A DNA stretch of 64,000 nt. Source: Melioribacter sp051488685. GTDB lineage: Bacteria > Bacteroidota > Ignavibacteria > Ignavibacteriales > Melioribacteraceae. Positions 34,872 through 44,400 of this stretch are shown here, in pieces (the first letter of the stretch is position 1; each line of letters begins with the position of its first letter). Made by a program: the position numbers and the translations under genes. The notes under the pieces are model-generated. The model did not search any database, was not told where the DNA came from, and saw nothing but the letters and a program-made list of their open reading frames with translations. The stretch is taken from NCBI RefSeq assembly GCF_051488685.1, contig NZ_JBPSEH010000007.1, forward strand, positions 124,001-188,000, in the 5' to 3' direction.

Positions 34872-35605
34872 TAATACCTGCAATCGACATACTTAACAAT
34901 AAAGTTGCCAGACTAACAAAAGGCGATTTTGATAAAGCCAAATATTACGATACAACACCGCTTGCAATAGCACGTAAATACGAAGAAGCAGGATTTCAGT
35001 GGCTTCACATTGTTGACCTTGGGGCTACACTGGATAAAAAAATTAATGTATTGCCTATTATTAGAGAAATCAAAAATTACACTGGAATTAAAGTAGAATT
35101 TGGTGGAGGTATCAGAAATTTATCTCAGGTTGAAGAAGTATTTAAGGCGGGGGCAGATAGAATTGTTATCGGTTCACTTTCGATCAGAGATAAAAATACA
35201 TTTGAACGTATTGTTGAGTTGTATGGAGCTGAAAAAATTGTAGTAGCACTCGATTCATACAATGAAAAAATATTTATTAAAGGGTGGACAGAAGACAGTG
35301 GGGTTTCAATTTACGAGCATATTAATTATTGTAAAGAACTCGGCATCAATATTTTTTTGTGTACGGATATAAGCAGGGATGGAACGTTGACTGGCTCCAA
35401 TACTCAACTTTATCGAAAAATAATGGAATACAATTCTGATATCAAATTAATTGCATCTGGTGGTATCGGTTCGATTCACGACGTGCTTATGTTGAGTCAA
35501 TTGAATGTCTATGCAGTTGTAGTTGGTAAGGCCATTTATGAAAACAAAATAAACATAAAGGATCTTGCAAAAATTGGTAGCAAAGAGAATAATACCGTGT
35601 CTTGA
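34865..35605 (+). CDS. hisA: ProFAR isomerase
   Basis: HisA is a TIM-barrel isomerase performing an Amadori rearrangement of ProFAR. Catalytic Asp residues are in IPAIDILNNKVARLTKG and VALDSYNEKIFIKGW. The loop TDISRDGTLTGSN keeps the conserved Asp, unlike the second HisA-like protein at 51131. GGGIR and ASGGIGS bind the phosphates. Length 246 is usual. The end overlaps the hisF start by 32 bases. Confidence 0.95.
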   Translation: MLIIPAIDILNNKVARLTKGDFDKAKYYDTTPLAIARKYEEAGFQWLHIVDLGATLDKKINVLPIIREIKNYTGIKVEFGGGIRNLSQVEEVFKAGADRIVIGSLSIRDKNTFERIVELYGAEKIVVALDSYNEKIFIKGWTEDSGVSIYEHINYCKELGINIFLCTDISRDGTLTGSNTQLYRKIMEYNSDIKLIASGGIGSIHDVLMLSQLNVYAVVVGKAIYENKINIKDLAKIGSKENNTVS

Positions 35606-36329
35606 CGTTAAAAACGGCAGGGTGGTTAAAGGCACTAACTTCGTAAACCTTAAAGATGCCGGCTCGGCTGTAGAACTTTCAGAAAGATATTACAGAGAAG
35701 GAGCGGATGAACTGGTATTTCTTGATATTACTGCCACGGAAGAAAAAAGGAAAACTTTAGTAGAATTGGTTAGAGAAGTAGCTAAGGTTTTACGTATTCC
35801 ATTTACAGTTGGCGGCGGAATATCGGATTTGAACAATATAGAAGAATTGTTGAAAGCGGGTGCCGATAAAGTATCGCTAAATTCATATATAGTTCGTAAA
35901 CCTGATCTTATTACAGAAGCAGCAAAACGTTTTGGGTCGCAGGCCATTGTCGCCGCTATCGACGTCAAAATTGTAAATGGCATAAAAAAAGTTTTTATTA
36001 AAGGTGGTAAAGAAGAAACTGATCTCGAAGGTTTTGAATGGTGTAAAAGAGTATGTGAATTGGGAGCTGGAGAAATTCTTCTTACTTCGATGGATCACGA
36101 CGGTACTCGTAGCGGTTACGACGTTGAATTCTTGTCAAAGGTAGTTCAAAACGTTACTGTTCCCGTTATTGCGAGCGGTGGCGCTGGTAAAAAAGAACAC
36201 TTTCTTGAAGCTTTCCGCCTGGCTAATGTTGATGCATGCCTCGCTGCTGGTCTTTTTCATTACGGTGAACTGTCAATTCCAGAATTAAAAAAATATTTAT
36301 TGGATAATAATATTAATATAAGAATATGA
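35574..36329 (+). CDS. hisF: Imidazole glycerol phosphate synthase, cyclase subunit
   Basis: HisF closes the imidazole ring, releasing AICAR, which PurH (in this window) recycles into purines. It begins with KRIIPCLDVKNGRVVKG, carrying the catalytic Asp; the second Asp is in AAIDVK. Two TTG codons are possible starts (35565 and 35574). The second gives the family-typical M-x-AKRIIPCLD beginning and a 251-residue protein, so it is preferred. No ATG is available, and the start lies inside hisA. Confidence 0.94.
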   Translation: MVAKRIIPCLDVKNGRVVKGTNFVNLKDAGSAVELSERYYREGADELVFLDITATEEKRKTLVELVREVAKVLRIPFTVGGGISDLNNIEELLKAGADKVSLNSYIVRKPDLITEAAKRFGSQAIVAAIDVKIVNGIKKVFIKGGKEETDLEGFEWCKRVCELGAGEILLTSMDHDGTRSGYDVEFLSKVVQNVTVPVIASGGAGKKEHFLEAFRLANVDACLAAGLFHYGELSIPELKKYLLDNNINIRI

Positions 36330-36934
36330 TCGACATCGACAATATCAATTTCGAAAAGTCAGGCGGACTCGTGCCTGCCATTGTACAGGATAAATTTACT
36401 GGACAAATTCTTATGCTCGGATTTATGAATAAAGAAGCGCTAAAAAAAACAATTGATACTGGACTGGTTACGTTCTACAGCAGAAGTAGAAAAGAATTGT
36501 GGACGAAAGGAGTAACTTCCGGTAACTACCTCAAACTCGATTCGATAGTAACCGATTGTGACAATGATACTCTTCTAATTTATGCTATTCCAGAAGGACC
36601 TACCTGTCATTTGAACAGATATTCTTGTTTCGGAATTGATAAAGATAATGTCATGTTTCTTTCCTATCTCTACAAACTTATAAATGAAAGGAAGAAAAAC
36701 CTTCCGGAGAATTCATACACAACAAGATTATTCCAGAGCGGACTCGACAGAATTATTCAAAAAGTTGGTGAAGAATCGATTGAAACAGTAATTGCAGCTA
36801 AAAATAAAAACAGAAAAGAATTTATTGACGAATCTTCAGATTTGATTTATCATCTGTTAGTATTAATGGCTGAACTCGAGATAGGACTTGATGAAGTAGT
36901 GGAAAATTTAATTCAACGTCATACAAAAAAGTAA
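36326..36934 (+). CDS. hisIE: Bifunctional phosphoribosyl-AMP cyclohydrolase / phosphoribosyl-ATP pyrophosphatase
   Basis: This fused enzyme performs steps two and three of histidine synthesis. The HisI half (1-110) has LWTKGVTSGN and the metal ligands DCDNDT and the Cys pair around GPTCHLNRYSCF. The HisE half (about 115-202) has the helical VGEESIETVIAAKN and DESSDLIYHLLVLMAE motifs, whose acidic residues bind Mg. It overlaps hisF by four bases and is the last his gene. No clear terminator follows. Confidence 0.95.
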   Translation: MIDIDNINFEKSGGLVPAIVQDKFTGQILMLGFMNKEALKKTIDTGLVTFYSRSRKELWTKGVTSGNYLKLDSIVTDCDNDTLLIYAIPEGPTCHLNRYSCFGIDKDNVMFLSYLYKLINERKKNLPENSYTTRLFQSGLDRIIQKVGEESIETVIAAKNKNRKEFIDESSDLIYHLLVLMAELEIGLDEVVENLIQRHTKK

Positions 36935-37019
36935 CACCACAAAGCCCTATTTAAAGATTAATCCACGAATTCGATACTATAGTACAAAAAATTATTCTTG
37001 AAAGGTTGCACTTCTTAAT

Positions 37020-37880
37020 ATGGCAAATAAATACCTGATTGAAATTGAAGAACTCTACGATAAATTACATGAAGATAATCTAATCATTGTCGATACAAGG
37101 GAGCCGGAGGATTATCTTATTGACCATATTCCTGGAGCAGTTAATATCTACGATATTTTCAGTTATCTTGCTACCGAATCGAATGGTGGTTATGAACAAT
37201 TGAGAAAGCATTTCGCTAATTTATTTGGGTTAGCGGGAATCGATTCTTCGAAAGAAGTGGTTGTTTATGAAGATGCTATGGATAACGGTTATGGACGTTC
37301 GTGCCGCGGCTGGTTTATTTTTAATCATATGGGACACAAAAATGTGAGAATTCTTCATGGAGGTTATCAAGCCTGGCTCGATAAAAATTTGAATGTGGAA
37401 AGACATACACCTCATCCTGAACTTCGGAAATTCGAAATTTCAGTAGACAATTCGATTATCTTGAATAAAAAGCAAATGCTCGCTGCAATTCAAAATCCAG
37501 AAATAACAATAATAGATTGCCGAGATAGAGCTGAATGGGTAGGAGTAAGCTCTTCTCCATATGGTCCCGATTTTACACCGCGCAAAGGAAGAATTCCCGG
37601 CTCTGTTTGGATCGAATGGTATAATACTATGGAGTACAAAGGATTTATTCCGTGGTTTAAGAGTCCAGAACAACTCAATGAAATGTTCAAAAAGTTTGGT
37701 CTTTCTGAGGATAAAGTATTATATCTTTACTGCTTTAAAGGAGCCCGCACATCGAATCTCTTCGTTGCATTAAAAATGGCTGGCTATGAAAAAGTATACA
37801 ATTATCTGGCCTCGTGGAACGAATGGTCCCGTGATCTCACATTACCAATCGAACAAGGTTATCCTAAAAGAATGCATTAA
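37020..37880 (+). CDS. Tandem-rhodanese sulfurtransferase
   Basis: Two rhodanese domains (about 10-130 and 148-280). The C-terminal domain carries the active-site Cys in YCFKGARTS, a loop closer to thiosulfate:cyanide sulfurtransferases than to the CG[ST]G-type loop of mercaptopyruvate enzymes, though substrate choice cannot be settled by eye. The N-terminal domain has no Cys at the equivalent place (VYEDAMDNGYG), as usual for this architecture. No signal peptide, so cytoplasmic. It overlaps the end of trpA by four bases, tail to tail, and sits between the his and trp operons. Confidence 0.9.
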   Translation: MANKYLIEIEELYDKLHEDNLIIVDTREPEDYLIDHIPGAVNIYDIFSYLATESNGGYEQLRKHFANLFGLAGIDSSKEVVVYEDAMDNGYGRSCRGWFIFNHMGHKNVRILHGGYQAWLDKNLNVERHTPHPELRKFEISVDNSIILNKKQMLAAIQNPEITIIDCRDRAEWVGVSSSPYGPDFTPRKGRIPGSVWIEWYNTMEYKGFIPWFKSPEQLNEMFKKFGLSEDKVLYLYCFKGARTSNLFVALKMAGYEKVYNYLASWNEWSRDLTLPIEQGYPKRMH

Positions 37881-38656
37881 TTGCATGCATATTTAAATTG
37901 CTTCACTGTTTCCGAAATTCCCGAAGGTTCTATCCCCTCGATAATCGATTTAATTATTTTACTTCCCACAATAAAGCCATCGGAATAATTGTAAAATGTG
38001 TGAATGTCTTCAGGTCTGCCGATACCAAAGCCAATCATCATTCTATTTTTTGTTATTAACGAATATGTACGTTTTAGATTTTCTAATGTAGAGGAGTCGA
38101 AATTTTTGTCGGCTCCTGTTGTACCTGTCACACTTACGCAATAGAGAAAACCTTCACTCTTATTATCGATAGCTTTAATGCGCTCGTTCGTAGAAGTTGG
38201 GGTTGTTAGTAGAATTATTTCAAGACCATGCTTCTCAGCGGGAAAAAAGAAATCATATTCTTCAAGTGGTATATCTGGAACTATTAGACCTTCCGCACCA
38301 CAATTTGCTGCATCGATTAAAAATTTCTCTTTACCGTATTTATTGATTGGGTTTGCATATCCCATTAATATAGTTGGAATATCGGAGTATTTTCTGATTT
38401 CCTCGATATAGCTAAAAATGTCTTTAATTCTGAAATTTTTTTTAAGTGCCAGAGTTGAAGATTTTTGAATGACAGGTCCATCAGCTAAAGGATCACTGAA
38501 AGGAATTCCAATCTCTAATATATCGGCTCCACCATCCAGAGTGGCTTTCGCATAATCGAGGAATTTGTTTTTGTCTGGAAAACCGGCAGTAAGAAAAATA
38601 GCCAGAGCCTTTTTTCTATTTCGAGTTATGGTATCAATTGTGTTTTTAATTTTCAT
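37877..38656 (-). CDS. trpA: Tryptophan synthase alpha subunit
   Basis: TrpA cleaves indole-3-glycerol phosphate and passes indole through a tunnel to TrpB. The catalytic Glu lies in ILEIGIPFSDPLADGPVIQ, and the second acid in the VPDIPLEE region. GTTGADKNF and GFGIGRPEDI close the phosphate site. Length 259 is normal. Last gene of the trp operon, overlapping trpB by four bases. Confidence 0.95.
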   Translation of the reverse strand: MKIKNTIDTITRNRKKALAIFLTAGFPDKNKFLDYAKATLDGGADILEIGIPFSDPLADGPVIQKSSTLALKKNFRIKDIFSYIEEIRKYSDIPTILMGYANPINKYGKEKFLIDAANCGAEGLIVPDIPLEEYDFFFPAEKHGLEIILLTTPTSTNERIKAIDNKSEGFLYCVSVTGTTGADKNFDSSTLENLKRTYSLITKNRMMIGFGIGRPEDIHTFYNYSDGFIVGSKIIKSIIEGIEPSGISETVKQFKYACN

Positions 38657-39852
38657 AACTTATCCCTGCTGTGATTCATTAAAGTAGAAAGGTCTTTGTC
38701 GCCGCGTCCGCTCAGGTTAATAATAATAATATCGTCTTTATCTGTAGTGCCGATCATTTTTTCCAGATACGCAATTGCATGTGCGGATTCGAGTGCCGGC
38801 AATATGCCTTCCAATCTGGTTAACAGATTTGCTGCTTTGAGAGCCTCTTTATCCGTCACAGCTCTATATTGAACACGACTCATATCCTTCAAATAAGAAT
38901 GTTCAGGTCCAACTCCTGGATAATCCAGTCCTGCGGAAATTGAATGGACTTCGGAAATTTGTCCTTCTTCAGATTGAATAAGATATGTGTACATTCCTTG
39001 AAAAACACCCGGTGTTCCTATGGTCAATGTGGCACAGTGTTTATTCGTATCGAGACCTTCACCCGCTGCTTCAACTCCAATTAATTTAACTGATTCTTCG
39101 TTAATAAATGGATAAAAAATACCGATGGCATTCGAACCGCCACCTACGCAAGCAATTATATAGTCAGGCAATCGATTTTCTTTACTTAAAATTTGTGCTC
39201 GAGTTTCAATGCCGATAATTGACTGAAAGTCGCGCACTATCATCGGGTAAGGATGTGGACCAACAACCGAACCGATAATGTAATGAGTATTTTTTACATT
39301 GGTAACCCAGTCGCGAATTGCTTCGTTAGTAGCATCTTTAAGTGTTTTGCTTCCAGAAGAAACTGGTCTAACTTCGGCACCGAGTAGTTTCATACGAAAG
39401 ACATTTGGTTTTTGTCGTTCGATATCCTCTTCGCCCATATATACAATACATTGCATGCCGAATTTGGCACATACTGTAGCGGTCGCAACTCCGTGTTGAC
39501 CTGCGCCAGTTTCTGCAATTATTCTTTCTTTGCCGAGATATTTTGCCAGTAAAATTTGTCCGAGAGCATTGTTAAGTTTATGAGCTCCTGTATGACATAA
39601 GTCCTCTCTTTTTAAATATATTTTGGCTCTGCCGTAATAGTCGGTTAATCGATTGGCAAATGTTAAAGGTGTAGGTCTGCCGTTATATTCGCTCTGGAGT
39701 TCATTTAATTTTTCTAAAAAATTTTTATCATTTTTTAATTCCAGGTATACTCTTTCGAGCGTCTCGAGTGCTCCTATTAATGTCTCAGGCACAAATTTTC
39801 CGCCGTATATTCCAAATTTACCTGTTCTATCCGGTACGTTATAGTTTTTCAT
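38653..39852 (-). CDS. trpB: Tryptophan synthase beta subunit
   Basis: TrpB condenses indole with serine using PLP. The Schiff-base Lys is in HTGAHKLNNALGQ, and GGGSNAIG binds the cofactor phosphate. The frame is open for 22 more codons upstream to a TTG (39918), but that part runs through an RNA hairpin and does not look like TrpB. The ATG at 39852 gives the usual start (NVPDRTGKFGIYGGKF) and 399 residues. The gap to trpF of 89 bases is the largest in the operon. Confidence 0.95.
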   Translation of the reverse strand: MKNYNVPDRTGKFGIYGGKFVPETLIGALETLERVYLELKNDKNFLEKLNELQSEYNGRPTPLTFANRLTDYYGRAKIYLKREDLCHTGAHKLNNALGQILLAKYLGKERIIAETGAGQHGVATATVCAKFGMQCIVYMGEEDIERQKPNVFRMKLLGAEVRPVSSGSKTLKDATNEAIRDWVTNVKNTHYIIGSVVGPHPYPMIVRDFQSIIGIETRAQILSKENRLPDYIIACVGGGSNAIGIFYPFINEESVKLIGVEAAGEGLDTNKHCATLTIGTPGVFQGMYTYLIQSEEGQISEVHSISAGLDYPGVGPEHSYLKDMSRVQYRAVTDKEALKAANLLTRLEGILPALESAHAIAYLEKMIGTTDKDDIIIINLSGRGDKDLSTLMNHSRDKL

Positions 39853-39884
39853 TTTTAGATATCCCTGAATTATTAATAAATAAG

Positions 39885-39926
39885 CCGGATCTTCTATCTG
39901 TTTGGTAAACAGACTCAAAGATCCGG
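39885..39926 (-). other. Nested hairpin in the trpF-trpB gap
   Basis: CCGGATCTT at 39885-39893 pairs with AAGATCCGG at 39918-39926, and inside it CTGTTT (39898-39903) pairs with AAACAG (39907-39912) around GGT. There is no T-run on either side, so this is probably not a terminator. It may stabilise or direct processing of the trp mRNA, or control trpB translation. Confidence 0.6.
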
Positions 39927-39941
39927 TCGGAGTGTATGCAT

Positions 39942-40556
39942 CTATCTGGGGTAAATTCTATGTAATTCATCCATCAACTCTTTTAATTTAATAATGTCTT
40001 TTTTCCCTGGTTCCAATTCGATTGAAGAAGAAACGTCGATAGCGGGAGGATTAATACTTGTTCTGATTCTTAGCAAATCATCTTTTCCAATTCCCCCAGC
40101 AAGAATAATTTTCCTTTTCAAATTTTCCGGTATAATGTCCCAATTAAATTTATTTCCTGTTCCACCGTATTCATTTTCAGAGTATGCATCCAGTAAATAA
40201 AAACAATTCTTATATTCCTCCAAAATTTCAAAACGAAATTCATTAGTAACTCTAAAACTCTTAATAACAGGTCTTTTAAGAAGAGGAATTATATCCGGTC
40301 TTTCATCGCCGTGCAATTGAATTATATTGATATTACAGATATCTACAATCCCGTTTATCTCTTCTAAAGAGGAGTTTACAAAAACTCCAACAGTTGTTAT
40401 AAATGGTGGTAGTTTACGAATAATATTAGAGGCAATAATTGGGTCCACGTATCTTTTGCTCTTGTTATAGAAAATAAATCCAAGAGCATCTGCTCCCGCT
40501 TCGTATGCGGCAATGGCGTCGTTATAATTCGTTATTCCGCAGATCTTAATTCTCAT
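39942..40556 (-). CDS. trpF: Phosphoribosylanthranilate isomerase
   Basis: TrpF performs the Amadori rearrangement of PRA. It starts with the typical KICGITNYNDAIAAYEAGADALGFIF, containing the catalytic Cys; the general acid Asp is in LLDAYS. LAGGI near 155 and the IDVSSSIE phosphate-binding end are present. Length 204 is normal. It overlaps trpC by eleven bases. Because trpF is present, the HisA paralogue elsewhere is not needed as a dual HisA/TrpF enzyme. Confidence 0.95.
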   Translation of the reverse strand: MRIKICGITNYNDAIAAYEAGADALGFIFYNKSKRYVDPIIASNIIRKLPPFITTVGVFVNSSLEEINGIVDICNINIIQLHGDERPDIIPLLKRPVIKSFRVTNEFRFEILEEYKNCFYLLDAYSENEYGGTGNKFNWDIIPENLKRKIILAGGIGKDDLLRIRTSINPPAIDVSSSIELEPGKKDIIKLKELMDELHRIYPR

Positions 40557-41349
40557 TGCTTATTTTTTCAAGATTATTAATAAAGTTCTTGAGTGCAATT
40601 TCTATGTCTTTAGATTTCATAAAATATTCACCTACCAAAATACCTTTTACTTTTTTGTGTAAAATAGTCTTGATATCGTCTGGGGTTGTTATACCGCTTT
40701 CGGAAATTGCAATTATTCCATCTGGTAATAAGTCAGCTATCTTCCTGGTCGTGCGAACATCAACTTCAAACGTTTCGAGGTTGCGGTTGTTGATTCCGAT
40801 TAATTTAACTTTGTCAAAATCAATTTTGTCCAGTTGGTCGGCAGAGTGGATTTCGTATAATATTTCAAGATTGCATTCATGAGCAGCGGCAATTAAAGAA
40901 TCGGATTGGTCAGCTGATAATGCTTCAGCAATCAACAACACAACATCTGCTCCTGCAGCCTTCGCTTCGAAGATTTGATATTCATCAATTATAAAATCTT
41001 TACGCAATAAAGGGACGGTCTTGAATCCCGCAATTTCCTTTAAATAATCTATTGAACCTTGGAAATACTTCGAATCTGTTAATATCGAAATTGCATTTAC
41101 TTTATTGTTCATATATATTTTTGCGATATCAATATGATTAAAAGCTTCGCGCAATATGCCTTTTGACGGACTGGCTTTTTTGATTTCGGAAATCAGACCT
41201 ATAGTTTTCGATCGAGTTAAAGAATCGATGAGACTGAGCGGAGGGGCGTGAAATAACTCTTGCTCTTCGAAATAACAAAGCGAGTATTTTTTCCGCAGAT
41301 TTGTTACTTCATTTTTTTTGTTATTAATTATTTCTTTAAGGAAACTCAT
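40546..41349 (-). CDS. trpC: Indole-3-glycerol phosphate synthase
   Basis: TrpC closes the indole ring with loss of CO2. KKASPSKG contains the catalytic Lys, LLRKDFIIDEYQIFEAKAAGADVVLLI holds another Lys and Glu, and IGINNRNLETFEVD and ISESGI follow. The N-terminal helical extension (about 1-45) is standard. Length 267 is usual. It is separate from trpF, unlike in E. coli, and overlaps it by eleven bases. Confidence 0.95.
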   Translation of the reverse strand: MSFLKEIINNKKNEVTNLRKKYSLCYFEEQELFHAPPLSLIDSLTRSKTIGLISEIKKASPSKGILREAFNHIDIAKIYMNNKVNAISILTDSKYFQGSIDYLKEIAGFKTVPLLRKDFIIDEYQIFEAKAAGADVVLLIAEALSADQSDSLIAAAHECNLEILYEIHSADQLDKIDFDKVKLIGINNRNLETFEVDVRTTRKIADLLPDGIIAISESGITTPDDIKTILHKKVKGILVGEYFMKSKDIEIALKNFINNLEKISNEN

Positions 41350-41352
41350 AGT

Positions 41353-42366
41353 TCAATTTCCGAAATTTCTTATGTCCTGTAACTTTTTATATGCATTGCC
41401 GGATTCGATCGATTCGATTGCAATGGATTTGGCTTCTTCAATTGACTCAGCCACACCAGCAATCAAAAGAGCCATCGCAGCATTAGCAACCACCACATTA
41501 TATGCGTCGCCTTTTTGTTTTTCTTGAATAATACTTAGGATAAACTTTGCATTTTTCTCCGGAGAATCGCTTGTGATATTTTTTAGCTTTATCTTTTCGA
41601 AAGAGAAATGAGTGTTGTCAATTTTAATATCTTCAATCGGCTTGTCTTTTTTATAAAATTTTATGTTGGTCTCATCTGTCAAAGTAATTTCATCGTATTG
41701 ATTTGCCGTGCATACAAAAGCTGCGGAATCCATATTTAGGTATTGAGCAGCTTCAGCCATCAAAGCAGACGTACGATTACTAAACGTGCCGATGAGTTGT
41801 TTTTTTGTACCTGCAGGATTGGTCAATGGACCGAGAATATTAAATATTGTTTTCGTGCCTAGTTCTTTACGAACGGGAGCGGCATATTTCATCGCAGGGT
41901 GGTAAATGGGAGCAAATAAGAACGCGATCCCGATTTTATCGAGGGCGCGTTTCGATTGCTCGGGCGTTAGATTGATATCAATGCCAAGAAGGGAAATAAC
42001 ATCCGCACTGCCACACTTACTTGATATTGATCTATTGCCGTGTTTTGCAACTTTAACTCCGGCACCTGCTACCACAAATGCAGTGGCAGTTGAAATGTTG
42101 AATGTGTTTGAATTATCTCCGCCTGTTCCGCATACGTCGATTAAATTTTCGTCTTCAATTTCGATTTTAATACTAAATTGACGCATGGCTCCGGCAAAAC
42201 CCGCAACCTCTTCGGCTGTTTCGCCTTTCGTTTTTAAGGCTGTCAATAGACCTGCTATTTGCGAGTTATTACACTCGCCGCTCATGATGCGCGACATTGC
42301 AGAATAAGCTTCATTGAACGAAAGATTTTCTCGGTTACTAATCTTTTCAATGTATTCTTTTAACAT
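41353..42366 (-). CDS. trpD: Anthranilate phosphoribosyltransferase
   Basis: TrpD transfers the phosphoribosyl group of PRPP to anthranilate. CGTGGDN near 80-86 is the PRPP pyrophosphate motif, with KHGNRSISSKCGSAD following, and the GPLTNPAG motif is also present. The frame extends four codons further to 42378, but the ATG at 42366 (MLKEYIEKI) gives the typical start and a 337-residue protein. It overlaps the trpG stop by seven bases. Confidence 0.95.
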   Translation of the reverse strand: MLKEYIEKISNRENLSFNEAYSAMSRIMSGECNNSQIAGLLTALKTKGETAEEVAGFAGAMRQFSIKIEIEDENLIDVCGTGGDNSNTFNISTATAFVVAGAGVKVAKHGNRSISSKCGSADVISLLGIDINLTPEQSKRALDKIGIAFLFAPIYHPAMKYAAPVRKELGTKTIFNILGPLTNPAGTKKQLIGTFSNRTSALMAEAAQYLNMDSAAFVCTANQYDEITLTDETNIKFYKKDKPIEDIKIDNTHFSFEKIKLKNITSDSPEKNAKFILSIIQEKQKGDAYNVVVANAAMALLIAGVAESIEEAKSIAIESIESGNAYKKLQDIRNFGN

Positions 42367-42929
42367 GCTTCCAACCAATTTTTAATTATTAAATGACCTA
42401 CTTTTGTTAAGATCGATTCTGGATGAAATTGAATGCCTTCGATAGGGAATGTTTTATGTCTAACACCCATAATAATTCCATCCGCTGTAGTTGAAGATAT
42501 TTCGAGGACCTCCGGAAGAGTATTTTTATCTATAACCAGTGAGTGATATCTGCCTGCTGTAAAACCTTGCTCGATGTTAGAATAAATGGTTTTCCCGTCG
42601 TGTTGAATATGAGAAGTTTTGCCATGCATAAGAGAGGGTGCATTGATTACTTTACCTCCAAAGCAATATCCGATTGCCTGGTGGCCAAGACAAACCCCGA
42701 GAATTGGAATATCCTGTCCGAGTGTTTTGATAACTTCGATCGATATTCCGGACTCCTCCGGTTTACCAGGGCCGGGTGAGATAACTATTTTATCCGGTTG
42801 CATTCTCATGATGTCGTTAATTGATACTTTGTCGTTTCGTTCTACAATAATGTTGGACGCATAAATACCGACAAGTTGAACGAGATTATAAGTGAATGAA
42901 TCGTAATTATCTATTATCAATATTTTCAT
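42360..42929 (-). CDS. trpG: Anthranilate synthase glutaminase component
   Basis: TrpG supplies ammonia from glutamine to TrpE. LIIDNYDSFTYNLVQ at the start, SPGPGKPEESG, the nucleophile in GVCLGHQAIGY and the His/Glu pair in QFHPES identify it. Length 189 is usual. In many organisms the same subunit also serves PabB. No separate pab genes appear in this window. It overlaps trpE by 23 bases and trpD by seven. Confidence 0.95.
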   Translation of the reverse strand: MKILIIDNYDSFTYNLVQLVGIYASNIIVERNDKVSINDIMRMQPDKIVISPGPGKPEESGISIEVIKTLGQDIPILGVCLGHQAIGYCFGGKVINAPSLMHGKTSHIQHDGKTIYSNIEQGFTAGRYHSLVIDKNTLPEVLEISSTTADGIIMGVRHKTFPIEGIQFHPESILTKVGHLIIKNWLEAC

Positions 42930-44388
42930 CTATTACCTCGGCTAATTTTAATGCGTTCAAAAGAACCGCGGATTTATTTTTAATTTCTTTAAGTTCAAGT
43001 TCGGGGCGGCTATCAGCAACAATTCCGGCACCGGCTTGCCAGAAAACAGATCGATCATTTGCCCACAATGTTCGAATTGCAATACACATATCGAGATTAC
43101 CACGAAAATCGATATATCCCACTGAACCGGCATAGAGGCCACGCTTTTGTTTCTCATATTGATTAATCAATTGAATTGCTCTTATTTTAGGCGCACCTGA
43201 TACTGTTCCGGCAGGGAAGGCAGCTTTAAGAGCATCAATTGAATCGAGTTCATCTTTTAAAATTCCTTCCACCCTTGAAACAATATGCATTACGTGGGAG
43301 AATCGATTGACTTTCATATTCTCGCTAATTTTTACGGTCCCTGTTTTGCAAACTCTTCCCAGATCGTTTCGCGCAAGGTCGACTAACATTACGTGTTCGG
43401 CAATTTCTTTTGGATCGTTAATCAAATTTTCTTCGAGCCTTTTGTCTTCATCTTCGTTCTTTCCGCGACGACGTGTACCGGCTATAGGAAGAATTTCTGC
43501 TTTCCTGTCCTTTACTTTTAGTAAATCTTCCGGCGACGTTCCGACTACTTTTATTTCATTGCCGAAACTTATATAATACATGTAAGGTGAAGGATTAATC
43601 ATTCTCAAAGATCTGTAAACATTAAAAAGATCACCTTTATAATTGGCTGAAAATCGATGTGATAAAACAATTTGGAAAACATCCCCATTGTAAATATTTC
43701 TTTTACTGTCTTCGACTAACCTTAAAAAATTTTCTTCTTCGTTTTGATCGATTTCCTCAGCATCAACATTGAAATCAGATTTATAGCTTAATTCTTCATT
43801 CAGTATTTTTCTTATTTTTTGAAGTTTGTTGATCGATAAGTTATATGTATTTCTCAATTTCGATTTGTCAGTGCAATCTGCGTTATCAATTAAAATTAAC
43901 TGATGCTTAAAATGATCAAAAACAATCACGGTTTTAAAAAAACCAAGTATCGAGTCCGGAAAAGTTTCTCCATTATTATTTTTATATTCGATTACCTCTT
44001 CTATTAAAGAAATATTGTCGAATCCGATGTAACCGACCCAACCGCCGGTAAAATAGGGTAGTTCATCGAGGAGTGGATAATTCTGATGTGACATAAATTT
44101 TTGTAGATACTCGAATAGATTAGATTCGATTGTTTCTGTTATTTCATTAGTTTCTATCTTTATTTTTTTGTAGTGGTTAGAAATAATTATTTCAGGATCA
44201 ATTCCGATAAACGAGTAACGCGCCAGCCTACCAATCCCTTCAACTGATTCTAACAGGAAGGATGAATTCGCATATTTGCGAAGTTTGAGATATGCCAATA
44301 CAGGAGTTTGTAAGTCAGCAGCCAGTTTGTCGTAAACTGGAACGGTATTATATCTTTCTGCCAGCAATAAAAATTTATCGTAGTCCAT
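42907..44388 (-). CDS. trpE: Anthranilate synthase component I
   Basis: TrpE converts chorismate to anthranilate. The feedback motif LLES lies near residues 41-44 (SSFLLESVEG), the known tryptophan-binding site, so allosteric inhibition by tryptophan is expected in addition to attenuation. The chorismate domain shows GTSPEDLLKV, LPIAGTRRRGKNEDED and GTVSGAPKIRAIQLI. Length 493 is normal. First structural gene of the operon, behind a leader peptide and attenuator. Confidence 0.96.
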   Translation of the reverse strand: MDYDKFLLLAERYNTVPVYDKLAADLQTPVLAYLKLRKYANSSFLLESVEGIGRLARYSFIGIDPEIIISNHYKKIKIETNEITETIESNLFEYLQKFMSHQNYPLLDELPYFTGGWVGYIGFDNISLIEEVIEYKNNNGETFPDSILGFFKTVIVFDHFKHQLILIDNADCTDKSKLRNTYNLSINKLQKIRKILNEELSYKSDFNVDAEEIDQNEEENFLRLVEDSKRNIYNGDVFQIVLSHRFSANYKGDLFNVYRSLRMINPSPYMYYISFGNEIKVVGTSPEDLLKVKDRKAEILPIAGTRRRGKNEDEDKRLEENLINDPKEIAEHVMLVDLARNDLGRVCKTGTVKISENMKVNRFSHVMHIVSRVEGILKDELDSIDALKAAFPAGTVSGAPKIRAIQLINQYEKQKRGLYAGSVGYIDFRGNLDMCIAIRTLWANDRSVFWQAGAGIVADSRPELELKEIKNKSAVLLNALKLAEVIDENIDNR

Positions 44389-44400
44389 AAAACCTCTTTA

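Noticed and set aside
39853..39918. 22-residue N-terminal extension of TrpB from a TTG
   Set aside because: The extension reads through a nested RNA hairpin and does not match TrpB, while the ATG at 39852 gives the normal start.
38653..44388. HisA paralogue at 51131 as a dual HisA/TrpF (PriA) enzyme
   Set aside because: A dedicated trpF lies in the trp operon and a normal hisA in the his operon, so no dual enzyme is needed.
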